Assembly (NCBI RefSeq): GCF_029870595.1 | Contig: NZ_JAPDIR010000006.1 | Span: 203,661 to 267,660, forward strand | From: Sphingomonas sp. CBMAI 2297 | Lineage (GTDB): Bacteria > Pseudomonadota > Alphaproteobacteria > Sphingomonadales > Sphingomonadaceae | Reading direction: 5' to 3' | Length of the DNA: 64,000 nt | Shown: positions 56,662-64,000 of the stretch, piece by piece | Position numbering within the stretch: position 1 is the stretch's first letter | Layout of the letters: every line of letters starts with the position of its first letter | Position numbers and translations under genes: made by a program | Notes under the pieces: generated by a model | What the model saw: only the letters and a program-made list of their open reading frames with translations | Told to the model about the DNA's origin: nothing | The model's database searches: none

Positions 56662-58458
56662 ATGCGTTATGCCCACGCGATTTTGATACTCGCCGCGGTC
56701 ATGGCCCCCGGAAACGCCGCGGCGCAGGGGGAAAACCCACCCGGCCAGGACGCCACGATCCTGGTGCAGGGCCAGCGCGACCGGGCCAGCAACTGGCTTC
56801 AGGCCGAGACCGATCACGTCGTGGTCATCAGCAACGGCGGCGAGAAGGAACTGGCCCATATCGCCCATGACCTGGAGCGACTCCATTTCCTCCTCTCGGT
56901 GCTGCTGGGCCGGATCGACAAGCCGGACGGCACCCGCAAGCTGCGCGTAACGCTGGTCGGCGACGGCGCGGAATTCGATGCGATGGCGCTCAGGAACCTG
57001 CGCTACTCGCCCGGCCCCTACAGCCGCGCCTTTCCCGGGCCCGCTTATTACGATCCCCGCGAGGACGGCGCGGTGTTCGCCGCGAGTCGCTTCGATCAGA
57101 AGGCCGTGATCGAGCAGGGCCAGGACCTTGCCGGCATCCTGCCCGATCTGGTGCGCGCCACCACGCCGGCCGCCACGGAAGCGCCCGGCGCCGCGGCCGC
57201 GAACCCCGGAGCGGGCTCCACGCTCCCGGCCAGCGCGATCGCCCGGTTCGGCCGCGACGATCCCTTCGCCATCGCGGTGAACGAGCGGGCGGTACCGATA
57301 TCGGCGGAGGGACGGATCCTTGCCGGCTATGCCCGCCATTTCCTGCTCACCTATTTCCCCCACGCCTATCCGCGCTGGTACGTCGACGGGTTCGGCGAGC
57401 TCTTCGCGACCCTGGCAACCCAGGGCGACGGCAGAATGGAATATGGCCGCGCCCCGCAAGGCTATCGCAAGGTGCTCGATCGCTACCGGCGCTATCCGGC
57501 CGCGGACATCGTTACCGGCCGCTACCTGGCCGATCGTGACGCCGGCGAGCGCTGGACGCCGTTCCACGCCTGGGCGCTCACCCATTTGCTGTTCTTCTCG
57601 AACGAACGGAAAGGGCAGCTCCGCGCCTATCTCGCGACGATCGCGGCCGGTGGCTCGATGGAGAAGGCGGCGGCGGCGTTCGGCGACCTGGGCAAGCTGC
57701 AGGACGAACTCGTCGCCTATGACCGGGGCAAGCTGCCATTCGAACAAATGTCCTATCCGGCCGAGCGCGCCGCCGAACCGATCGTCCGGCGATTGAGCGA
57801 AGGGGAAGCCGCATTCGTCAAGGGGCGGCTGGAGCTCGGCGCGCGCCTGGCCATCCCGCCCGCGTCCGCGGACCCGAAGGCCGACCGGCAGCGCACCGCC
57901 GCGATCGCCCGGCGCGAAGATTGGCTAAAGGACCTGCGCCGGGACGCCGCGCGCTATTCCGCGAACCGCGATGCCCAGCTGCTGCTGGCGGAAGCCGAAT
58001 GCCGCAGCGGCAACATGCCGGAATGCGCCGCCGCCTCCGCCCGGGTATTGGCCATCGCGCCGGGCAATGGCGACGCGCTCGCCTGGCAGGGTATCGCGCA
58101 AGCCGGCATCGCCCTTGCCGCCCCGGCGAACGAACGCGCGGGCCGGCTCAAGGCGGCGCGGATCACCATCGCCCGCGCCAATCGCGCCGACAGCGAAAGC
58201 CCATTGCCGCTCCTGGCCTATTATCGCAGCTTCGCCGCCGCCGGCGAAACCGCGCCCGATGTGGCGGTCGAAGGCCTGATGAAAGCGGTCGACACGGTTC
58301 CCGCCGCGCCAGGCCCCCGGCTGTTGCTGGGTGAAGCGCTCGCCAAGCGCGGCAATACCGCCGCGGCGCGCAACGCGCTGATCCCGGTGGCCAATGGCCC
58401 CTACGAGACGCCGGAAGCGGCGCCGGCCCGCACGCTGCTCTCCGGACTCGCGCAATAG
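56662..58458 (+). CDS. Secreted protein with gluzincin-like remnant and TPR-like C-terminus
   Basis: 598 residues with a signal peptide (HAILILAAVMAPGNAAAQ). Around residues 215-250 the sequence RILAGYARHFLLTYFPHAYP, then RWYVDGFGELFATLA, resembles the region of DUF1570-type metallopeptidases. The expected HExxH is not there (YARHF instead), so it is probably inactive. The C-terminal third is helical with TPR-like repeats (AQLLLAEAECRSGNMPECAA, GPRLLLGEALAKRGNTAAAR). Probably periplasmic; function unknown. A bidirectional terminator follows. Confidence 0.65.
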   Translation: MRYAHAILILAAVMAPGNAAAQGENPPGQDATILVQGQRDRASNWLQAETDHVVVISNGGEKELAHIAHDLERLHFLLSVLLGRIDKPDGTRKLRVTLVGDGAEFDAMALRNLRYSPGPYSRAFPGPAYYDPREDGAVFAASRFDQKAVIEQGQDLAGILPDLVRATTPAATEAPGAAAANPGAGSTLPASAIARFGRDDPFAIAVNERAVPISAEGRILAGYARHFLLTYFPHAYPRWYVDGFGELFATLATQGDGRMEYGRAPQGYRKVLDRYRRYPAADIVTGRYLADRDAGERWTPFHAWALTHLLFFSNERKGQLRAYLATIAAGGSMEKAAAAFGDLGKLQDELVAYDRGKLPFEQMSYPAERAAEPIVRRLSEGEAAFVKGRLELGARLAIPPASADPKADRQRTAAIARREDWLKDLRRDAARYSANRDAQLLLAEAECRSGNMPECAAASARVLAIAPGNGDALAWQGIAQAGIALAAPANERAGRLKAARITIARANRADSESPLPLLAYYRSFAAAGETAPDVAVEGLMKAVDTVPAAPGPRLLLGEALAKRGNTAAARNALIPVANGPYETPEAAPARTLLSGLAQ

Positions 58459-58459
58459 G

Positions 58460-58491
58460 AAAGGGCCGGGAGCCACGCCCCCGGCCCTTTC
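58460..58491. terminator. Bidirectional terminator between convergent genes
   Basis: AAAGGGCCGGG, short loop, CCCCGGCCCTTT, lying between the stops of the 598-aa gene and the TonB-dependent receptor. Confidence 0.8.
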
Positions 58492-58504
58492 GCCATGCCC
58501 GTCG

Positions 58505-61078
58505 TCAGAAGCCGGCCGAGTAGGTCAGGAACCACTGGCGCGGCGGGATCGGATAGGCCGAATAATTGTTGGTCGCCGAGCCGACCGAGAGCGTCGAGAC
58601 GCCCTTGATGTCGCCCAGGTTGGTGACGTTGAGGCTGAGCTTCGCCTTCTTCATTCCCAGCATTTCCGCCGGCAGGTCCACACCGACGCTCAGCGAAGTG
58701 AGGAAATAGGAGCCGACGCTGGCGTCGTTCGAATAGGTCGCGAAGCGCTTGCCGACATAATCGCCGACCAGCTGCGCCTCGACCGGTCCGATATTGAGCG
58801 TCGCGACGGTCTTGTTCATCCACTTCGGCGTGCCCGGCAGCTGCTTGCCGCAGGTCGGGACCACGCCGCCGACGACCAGATAGCCGCCGATGCAGCTATT
58901 GGTGGCGCCGCCGATGCCCGTCGCCGCCGAGGTATAGTCGCTCCGATACTTGGAGAGGTTGTACGACGTGGCATTGTAGAAGGAGAAGGCCCGGCCGAAG
59001 CGCAGGGTGAAGGCGGCGTCGACGCCGTTGGTGCGCACATCGCCGACATTGACCAGGATCGAGGTGCCGCCGGCGATCTGGCCACCCGCGATGCCGCCCG
59101 GATTGGTCGAGATCGCCAGCAGACGGTCGCTGAAATCGACACGGTAATAGTTGATCTGCGCGTCCAGCCCGATGCCGCCGCCGAAGCTGCGATGGGTGCG
59201 CAGGCCCGCCTCATAGGTCCAGCTGCTCTCCGGCTTGCCGTCATTGGCGAAGGCGTTGAACGCGGTCTGGCTGCCGGTGAACCACGGGCCGCCACCGCCG
59301 GCCAGATAGGCCTGATACTGGCGCAGGTTCTTCTGGACGTTGAAATAGACTTCCTCGTGCCCGTTGAAGTCATAGGTCGCGCCGACCGCCGGCAGGAACC
59401 ATTTCAGCGTGTTGATCTTGCCCTCCGGCAGGCCGCCGGTCAGGCCCGAGAGCGAACCGAGCCGGGGCTGCACGGGATACCAGCCATTGGCCCATTGCGC
59501 GCTGGTCTTGAAGCCGAACTGCACGAGCAGCGGCTCGAACACGCGCCAGGTATCCTGCACATGGAGCTGCAGCTGGTTGATCCGCGCCTCACCCTGATAT
59601 TGGGTGAACAGCGGCTGCATCACCTCGAGCGGGCGGATGTACGGGGTGCTGAGCCCGGGGTTGCCGGCGGGCACGGCATACCAGCGGCGCCACTGGGTGG
59701 TGCTGTTGTGCTCGAACCAGCCGCCCAGCTCGATCTGGTGGTCGCCCAGGTCCATGTTGAGCGCAGTGATCGCGCCGCCGCGGTCGATGCGATATTCGGT
59801 GGTGCGGGTGATCATCCCCGAGCCCCCGGTGGCGGCGACCAGCGCCGCGCCGCGCGCCGCCGCCTGGGCGTCGGTCAGCGCCGTGCAGGCCGCCGGGCGG
59901 ACGCCGTTGCCATTGGCGCCGAAGCGGCAATTGGTCGGCAGGCTGGCGTAGTTGGGATCGAGATAGGGCTGCGCCGTCGTGATCGACTGGCCGAGCGGAC
60001 CGGCAACGACGCCGGCACCGTCATTGTGGTGGAAATAGATCGTGTTCGACAGGGTGACGTTGTCGGCGATCTTGGCGTCGTAGCGCGCATAGGTGAGATA
60101 GTCGGTGCGCTGCGCGTCCGAATAATAGTTGCGGTAATTGCCGCCCTGGGCCGCGGGCGAATTGCCCAGCGCATTGATGTAGCTGCGATAGCCGTTGAAA
60201 TCCGAATAGAAGAACGGCTTGGTATAGGGGGTGTAGAGCTGCACCGGGGTGGCGGTGCCGCCAGCCGACGGCTTGAAGAAGACGGTGGCGTCCTCGTTCG
60301 GCTGCGTCATGTCGTTATAGTCGAAATAGAGCGTCAGCTTGCCGACCGAATCGTCGTGGACGAACTTGGCATTGGCCTGCCAGCCGCCCTGCCAGCCGTT
60401 GAAGTCCCAGGCCTTGGCCTTTTGCCGCGCGACCGAGACATAGCCGGCATTGGTGCCGCCGCCGCCGAGATTGCCGGTATCGAGGCGCAGGAAGGTGCGC
60501 GAGGTGTGGTAGCTGCCCGCGGTCTGGTTGGCGGTCACGCCGAACGCCTGGGTGGGATCGGACGAATAGGTCTCCACCGTGCCGCCCAGGTTGCTGTTCG
60601 AGGCGGTGGCGAGATCGCCGGCGCCCGTCGCCACGACGACGCGGCCGACATTCTCCGAGATCACCGCGCGCTGCGGCGAGAGGCCGTTGTAATTGCCATA
60701 GCTCTGGTCGCCGAGCGGAATGCCGTCCATCGTGTAGCCGAGCTGGTTGCCGGCAAAGCCATGGATGAAGATCTGGGCGTTCTGCTCGTTGTTCCCCCAG
60801 GGATCGGCGGTGACGTAGAGCACGCCGGGCAGCGTCTGGATCGCCTTGAGCGGCGAGACGCCGGGCAGGATCTTCTGGATCTCGCTCGCCGGGATCGCGG
60901 TGGCCGAGCGCGTCTGCTTGGCGGTGACGAGAATCGAGCCGTCGCCGGCATTCTCGGGCGCGTTCTCGCCCGTTGCGGGCGAAGTCTGGTCCTGGGCCAG
61001 CGCGGGTGTCGCCATGGCGGCGGTGGCAAGAACAGCGGCACAAACGGTAGCGCGAAGCGCGTGACGAACGGTCATCAT
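58505..61078 (-). CDS. TonB-dependent outer-membrane receptor
   Basis: 857 residues (ATG at 61078; a second ATG one codon on). Signal peptide TVCAAVLATAAMATPALAQ. The plug domain includes KAIQTLPGVLYVTADPWGN, FIHGFAGNQLGYTMDGIPLG and ISENVGRVVVATGAGDLATA. The rest is a beta-barrel ending in an aromatic residue (QWFLTYSAGF), the outer-membrane insertion signal. It imports a siderophore, sugar or other ligand with TonB energy; the substrate cannot be told. No transporter or regulator partner lies adjacent. Such orphan receptors are numerous in sphingomonads. Confidence 0.93.
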   Translation of the reverse strand: MMTVRHALRATVCAAVLATAAMATPALAQDQTSPATGENAPENAGDGSILVTAKQTRSATAIPASEIQKILPGVSPLKAIQTLPGVLYVTADPWGNNEQNAQIFIHGFAGNQLGYTMDGIPLGDQSYGNYNGLSPQRAVISENVGRVVVATGAGDLATASNSNLGGTVETYSSDPTQAFGVTANQTAGSYHTSRTFLRLDTGNLGGGGTNAGYVSVARQKAKAWDFNGWQGGWQANAKFVHDDSVGKLTLYFDYNDMTQPNEDATVFFKPSAGGTATPVQLYTPYTKPFFYSDFNGYRSYINALGNSPAAQGGNYRNYYSDAQRTDYLTYARYDAKIADNVTLSNTIYFHHNDGAGVVAGPLGQSITTAQPYLDPNYASLPTNCRFGANGNGVRPAACTALTDAQAAARGAALVAATGGSGMITRTTEYRIDRGGAITALNMDLGDHQIELGGWFEHNSTTQWRRWYAVPAGNPGLSTPYIRPLEVMQPLFTQYQGEARINQLQLHVQDTWRVFEPLLVQFGFKTSAQWANGWYPVQPRLGSLSGLTGGLPEGKINTLKWFLPAVGATYDFNGHEEVYFNVQKNLRQYQAYLAGGGGPWFTGSQTAFNAFANDGKPESSWTYEAGLRTHRSFGGGIGLDAQINYYRVDFSDRLLAISTNPGGIAGGQIAGGTSILVNVGDVRTNGVDAAFTLRFGRAFSFYNATSYNLSKYRSDYTSAATGIGGATNSCIGGYLVVGGVVPTCGKQLPGTPKWMNKTVATLNIGPVEAQLVGDYVGKRFATYSNDASVGSYFLTSLSVGVDLPAEMLGMKKAKLSLNVTNLGDIKGVSTLSVGSATNNYSAYPIPPRQWFLTYSAGF

Positions 61079-61481
61079 ACCCCCCTGGAGTCACGGCGTC
61101 GTTGCGCCGCAGCATCGCCGCCTAGGCGCGGTATGTGGCAGTCCTGTTGTGGTTTGGTGAAACATCCGGGAAACGCCGATGAAGCGCCGATGGCAATGGG
61201 CGCCCGCCTCTCCAACGGCCCTCCACGCTTGGTTGACTTATCCACAAATATCGCTATTGGCGCGCCTTCCTCCTTCGGGAGGAGACCGTCCGAGACAGCA
61301 AGCGCGGGGAATTTGCCCCGCTTAATCTCTTGCCTAGACGGGGACAGATTTTCACCGGCGGCTCCCTGTGTGGAGCGCGCGGGTCATGCCCAGGGATAAC
61401 CGGGCACGACGATCCTTCCCCTCGGACATTTTGTAACCGGGTGCTTCCCGCAAGGGATGCGCTCATAACGAGGAGACCGGC
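61079..61481 (+). promoter_or_regulatory. rplJ upstream region with promoter and candidate L10 leader
   Basis: 403 bp without a gene. Seen in it: a hairpin with a UUCG tetraloop at 61268-61283 (TCCTCC-TTCG-GGAGGA); a promoter candidate TTGCCC-16 bp-TAGACG at 61313-61340; and a ~140-nt leader with stems GCTCC/GGAGC and TGCCC/GGGCA and a TCCC-GCAA-GGGA stem before the start. Ribosomal L10(L12) commonly binds such a leader to repress rplJL (family knowledge). The exact L10 site is not proven here. Confidence 0.5.
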
Positions 61482-61997
61482 ATGGATCGTTCCCAGAAGG
61501 CTGACGCCGTTGCCGAGCTGAACCGCACCTTTGGCGAGGTTGGCGTGGTGGTCATCACCCGCAACCTCGGGATGACCGTCAAGCAGTCGACGGACCTCCG
61601 TAACAAGATGCGTGAGGCCGGCGCGAGCTACAAGGTCTCGAAGAACAAGCTTGCCAAGATCGCTGCCAGCGGCACCGATTACGCGGCGATCGCGGACCTG
61701 CTGACGGGTCCGACGGCGCTCGCCACCTCGATCGACCCCGTGGCTGCGGCCAAGGTGGCGGTCGAGTTCGCCAAGACGAACGACAAGCTCGAGATCGTCG
61801 GCGGCGCAATGGGCACCCAGGTGCTCGACCAGGAAGGCATCAAGGCGCTCGCCTCGCTGCCGTCGCTGGACGAACTGCGCGGCAAGCTCGTGGGCCTCAT
61901 CGTCGCTCCGGCGACCAAGCTCGCGACCGTTACCCAGGCACCGGCCGCGCAGCTCGCGCGCGTGTTCGGCGCCTATGCGGCCAAGGACGCCGCATAA
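61482..61997 (+). CDS. rplJ: 50S ribosomal protein L10
   Basis: 171 residues: [20 protein letters not shown], then [20 protein letters not shown] and [14 protein letters not shown] are typical L10. It anchors the L7/L12 stalk. GAGGAG precedes the ATG. It is followed by rplL after 54 bp. Confidence 0.98.
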   Translation: MDRSQKADAVAELNRTFGEVGVVVITRNLGMTVKQSTDLRNKMREAGASYKVSKNKLAKIAASGTDYAAIADLLTGPTALATSIDPVAAAKVAVEFAKTNDKLEIVGGAMGTQVLDQEGIKALASLPSLDELRGKLVGLIVAPATKLATVTQAPAAQLARVFGAYAAKDAA

Positions 61998-62051
61998 GCG
62001 GATCTTGCAAGTTTATTTATCCCGAAACATCTGATTTGATTGGAGTTTATC

Positions 62052-62429
62052 ATGGCTGACCTTAACGCGCTTGTTGACCAGCTTTCGGAGCTGACCGTTC
62101 TCGAGGCCGCCGAGCTCTCGAAGCTTCTCGAAGAGAAGTGGGGCGTCTCGGCCGCCGCTGCCGTCGCCGTCGCCGCCCCGGGTGGCGCTGGCGCCGCTGC
62201 TCCGGCCGCCGAAGAGAAGACCGAGTTCGACGTGATCCTCACCGGCGACGGTGGCAAGAAGATCAACGTCATCAAGGAAGTCCGCGCCATCACCGGCCTG
62301 GGCCTGACCGAGGCGAAGACCCTGGTCGAGTCGGCTCCGAAGGCCGTCAAGGAAGGCGTCAACAAGGACGAGGCCGAGAAGATCAAGAAGCAGCTCGAGG
62401 AAGCTGGCGCGACCGTCGAGGTCAAGTAA
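62052..62429 (+). CDS. rplL: 50S ribosomal protein L7/L12
   Basis: 125 residues from the ATG at 62052 (TGGAG upstream). N-terminal dimerisation region [20 protein letters not shown], Ala-rich hinge, and C-terminal factor-binding domain ([20 protein letters not shown]). It recruits translation GTPases. A terminator follows, and rpoB is not downstream in this window. Confidence 0.98.
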   Translation: MADLNALVDQLSELTVLEAAELSKLLEEKWGVSAAAAVAVAAPGGAGAAAPAAEEKTEFDVILTGDGGKKINVIKEVRAITGLGLTEAKTLVESAPKAVKEGVNKDEAEKIKKQLEEAGATVEVK

Positions 62430-62462
62430 GCTTCTTGGCTTTTCGCCATCGGCGAACAGATC

Positions 62463-62495
62463 GGGGCGGTCCGGCAACGGGCCGCCCCTTTCTTT
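62463..62495 (+). terminator. Terminator after rplL
   Basis: GGGGCGGTCCG-GCAA-CGGGCCGCCCC followed by TTTCTTTT, 34 bp after the rplL stop. Confidence 0.88.
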
Positions 62496-62543
62496 TGGGC
62501 GATCGGGCACCAAATCCACGGCCAGCGAACAAAGGGCCTGGAG

Positions 62544-62756
62544 ATGAGTGGCCTTGATTGGGACAGGCAGGGACCGCCGCGCCCAGGCTCAGGATCGGCA
62601 GATCATCCTGGCGGAATTGAGCGTCCATATGTTCACGTGACGGAAACGGAGAGGTCGCGAAGGAGAAAAGCCATTCGCGACGAAGCTGAGGCCAGAGGAC
62701 GAGCAATTCGCGCGGCGGAATGGAACGCTCGCCTTGGCACGGAATATCCGGGTTAG
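62544..62756 (+). CDS. Possible small ORF, 70 residues, uncertain
   Basis: MSGLDWDRQGPPRPGSGSAD start, then a basic helix (RSRRRKAIRDEAEARGRAIR). A GGAG directly abuts the ATG, too close for a normal Shine-Dalgarno. No family recognised. The composition is AT-richer than the neighbours; it may be a remnant. Confidence 0.25.
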   Translation: MSGLDWDRQGPPRPGSGSADHPGGIERPYVHVTETERSRRRKAIRDEAEARGRAIRAAEWNARLGTEYPG

Positions 62757-63043
62757 GCCGCGACCGCAGCCTTGCCGAGATAGTGCCTTGCTCGGAACAG
62801 CGTGCAGCGCCGATCGCAATGCTTGCAATGTAGGATTTCGCCTGCTTGGCTCCCACCGCCGGCCCCAAGGCCAGCCGCTCCTTCATTCTGTTGGGACAAT
62901 AGGACTACGCCTGCGCAAGGATGTTGCGAGATGCGCCGCCTTACCGAGAAAATAGGGAATATAAGCGCCGCAAGGCCTCGCGGTTGGGGAGGACTTTGTG
63001 AACTTTGACGATCCGGCACGACGGTCGCCGTAGGAACGCGGTA
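62757..63043. other. Gene-free stretch, possible decayed sequence
   Basis: 287 bp with several short overlapping frames and no supported gene. A minus-strand frame ends with HCKHCDRRCTLFRARHYLG, a Cys-rich peptide that could be the tail of a decayed gene, but no start or family is clear. Confidence 0.3.
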
Positions 63044-64000
63044 CTAAGCCGCGACCACGTGCCTGGCAAAATAACGGTTCGCCGCCAGCGGGCCCGCCGG
63101 TGCCGGGCGGTCGAGCCAGATCGGGCCGAGCTTGTCGCCCTGCCCCATCGTGCCGAGGATGAAATCGGCACCGAAGCGCCGGATGCTCAGGCCGCCGCGC
63201 CAGCGGATGTCGATCAGCACCATCGGCACGAACATCGGCCGGCCGCCGACCTCGACCACGTTCACGCCCGAGCGCGGAATCGCCAGGCGCACCGGCATCC
63301 GCCCGCCACCGCCGGCCGCCAGGTCGAAGGGTGCCGCGCCCGGCTCGCCCGGCGGCCCGCCGTGAAAGCCGGCGATCACTTCGTCCTGCCGTGCCTGCGC
63401 GCTCATCGCGGCGAAAGCGATGCGGATATTCTCCGCCGAAGCGCCCGAGCCATTGGCGATCAGCAGCTCGAATTCGAGCTGCACGTCATTCTCGGCAAAG
63501 ACGATCCGGCGAGGATCAAGGCCGAGCTCGAAAGGATCGGCGCCCGGCGCGGGCGACGGAGGTCGCTGCACGGGCGCCGCCGGGACGGTCGCCGCCGGCC
63601 GGGCACCGTGGTTCAAGCCGGGCGGCGCCTGGACGGGCGGCGCCGGGATCGAGACGGGCTCGGTCTCGAGAGCCTCCTCCTCCCCTGCTTCACGCCGCCG
63701 ACGCAGGAGCAGCCAGCCGCCCAGCCCCAGCAGCGCAGTTCCCCCCGCGCCGGCCAGGGCCCAGATCCAGGGCGAAACGGCAGGCGCGGGCGCGGGCGCG
63801 GGTGCAGCGGTCGCGACCGGTTGGGGCGTCGGCGATGCCGCGGCCAGGGGAGATGGCGCGACGCTCGGCAACGGCGCCGTGGCGGGCGCGGGTGCGGCGG
63901 GCACCGTCTCACGCGGAGCCGGCGTGGCACGCGGAACGGGCGCCGCGCGCTGGGCCGCGGGGGCGGCATGCGCAGTCGGCGTAGGCGCGGGCGTCGGGGC
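63044..64000 (-). CDS. Pro/Ala-rich single-pass membrane protein (N-terminus beyond window)
   Basis: The frame stays open to the window edge, giving at least 318 residues. It has a long Pro/Ala/Thr-rich N-terminal tract, then one membrane helix (WIWALAGAGGTALLGLGGWL) followed by basic LLRRRREAG, a second Pro-rich linker, and a C-terminal beta-rich domain of ~150 residues (DVQLEFELLIANGSGASAEN, RFGADFILGTMGQGDKLGPI). The orientation suggests a periplasmic Pro-rich part and a cytoplasmic C-terminus. No family recognised. An internal GTG at 63904 is a possible but unneeded start. Confidence 0.7.
   Translation of the reverse strand, partial: APTPAPTPTAHAAPAAQRAAPVPRATPAPRETVPAAPAPATAPLPSVAPSPLAAASPTPQPVATAAPAPAPAPAVSPWIWALAGAGGTALLGLGGWLLLRRRREAGEEEALETEPVSIPAPPVQAPPGLNHGARPAATVPAAPVQRPPSPAPGADPFELGLDPRRIVFAENDVQLEFELLIANGSGASAENIRIAFAAMSAQARQDEVIAGFHGGPPGEPGAAPFDLAAGGGGRMPVRLAIPRSGVNVVEVGGRPMFVPMVLIDIRWRGGLSIRRFGADFILGTMGQGDKLGPIWLDRPAPAGPLAANRYFARHVVAA

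Noticed and set aside
62757..63043. Minus-strand 88-codon frame with CxxCxxxC
   Set aside because: No ribosome binding site, no family and overlap with other short frames; treated as possible remnant only.

Overview
The window is GC-rich, tightly packed bacterial DNA. TTG/GTG starts are frequent and ATGA gene overlaps are common. A TonB-dependent receptor, alphaproteobacterial-style ribosomal protein genes and a compact flg/fli operon suggest a Sphingomonas-like alphaproteobacterium (Sphingomonadaceae). The taxon is an inference from protein character, not a search result.

Layout. (1) 1-10097, minus strand: a flagellar basal-body and export operon read as flgF-flgG-flgA-flgH-flgI-flgB-flgC-fliE-fliF-(116-aa protein)-fliH-fliI-fliJ-fliK-flgD, with flgD cut by the window edge. 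The slot normally held by fliG has only a short unrecognised protein. (2) 10449-23405, minus strand: an effector-type operon. It runs: a Pro-rich unknown, two paralogous small beta-rich proteins, a DUF4280 PAAR-like tip protein, a 3434-residue RHS/YD-repeat protein ending in a predicted Ntox15 (Tde1-like, HxxD) DNase domain, and a Tdi1-like immunity protein. (3) 23612-46257, plus strand: a near-complete extracellular contractile injection system (eCIS; Afp/PVC-like). It encodes sheath, tube, a CxxC zinc-ribbon-like protein, a Pro/Ala-rich protein, a Pvc16-like cap protein (DUF4255), an AAA+ ATPase, a 59-aa protein, a CIS-tube protein, LysM, a gpD-like hub, gpV, gp25, two gpJ-like baseplate proteins (one carrying a Kelch propeller) and a gpI-like protein. 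A convergent tail-collar-like gene follows. No capsid, portal, terminase or recognisable tape measure was seen. (4) 46969-64000: chromosomal backbone with accessory insertions. It holds a YqaA/DedA protein, secE-nusG, a double-glycine-leader protein with two tandem alpha/beta hydrolases, secreted proteins, rplK-rplA, a small regulatory cluster with a membrane-tethered LuxR-type regulator, a large secreted protein, a TonB-dependent receptor, rplJ-rplL and a partial Pro-rich membrane protein.

How it fits together. The most interesting proposal is that regions 2 and 3 form one system. The RHS-Ntox15 toxin, its immunity protein and the PAAR-like tip are transcribed divergently from the eCIS structural operon across a 206-bp shared control region. 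No T6SS genes are present. RHS-Ntox15/Tdi1 pairs are known from T6SS; here the only visible delivery machine is a contractile eCIS. Other unusual points are a Kelch beta-propeller inside a baseplate-wedge protein, the missing tape measure, and the split of Afp7- and Afp8-like proteins into separate genes.
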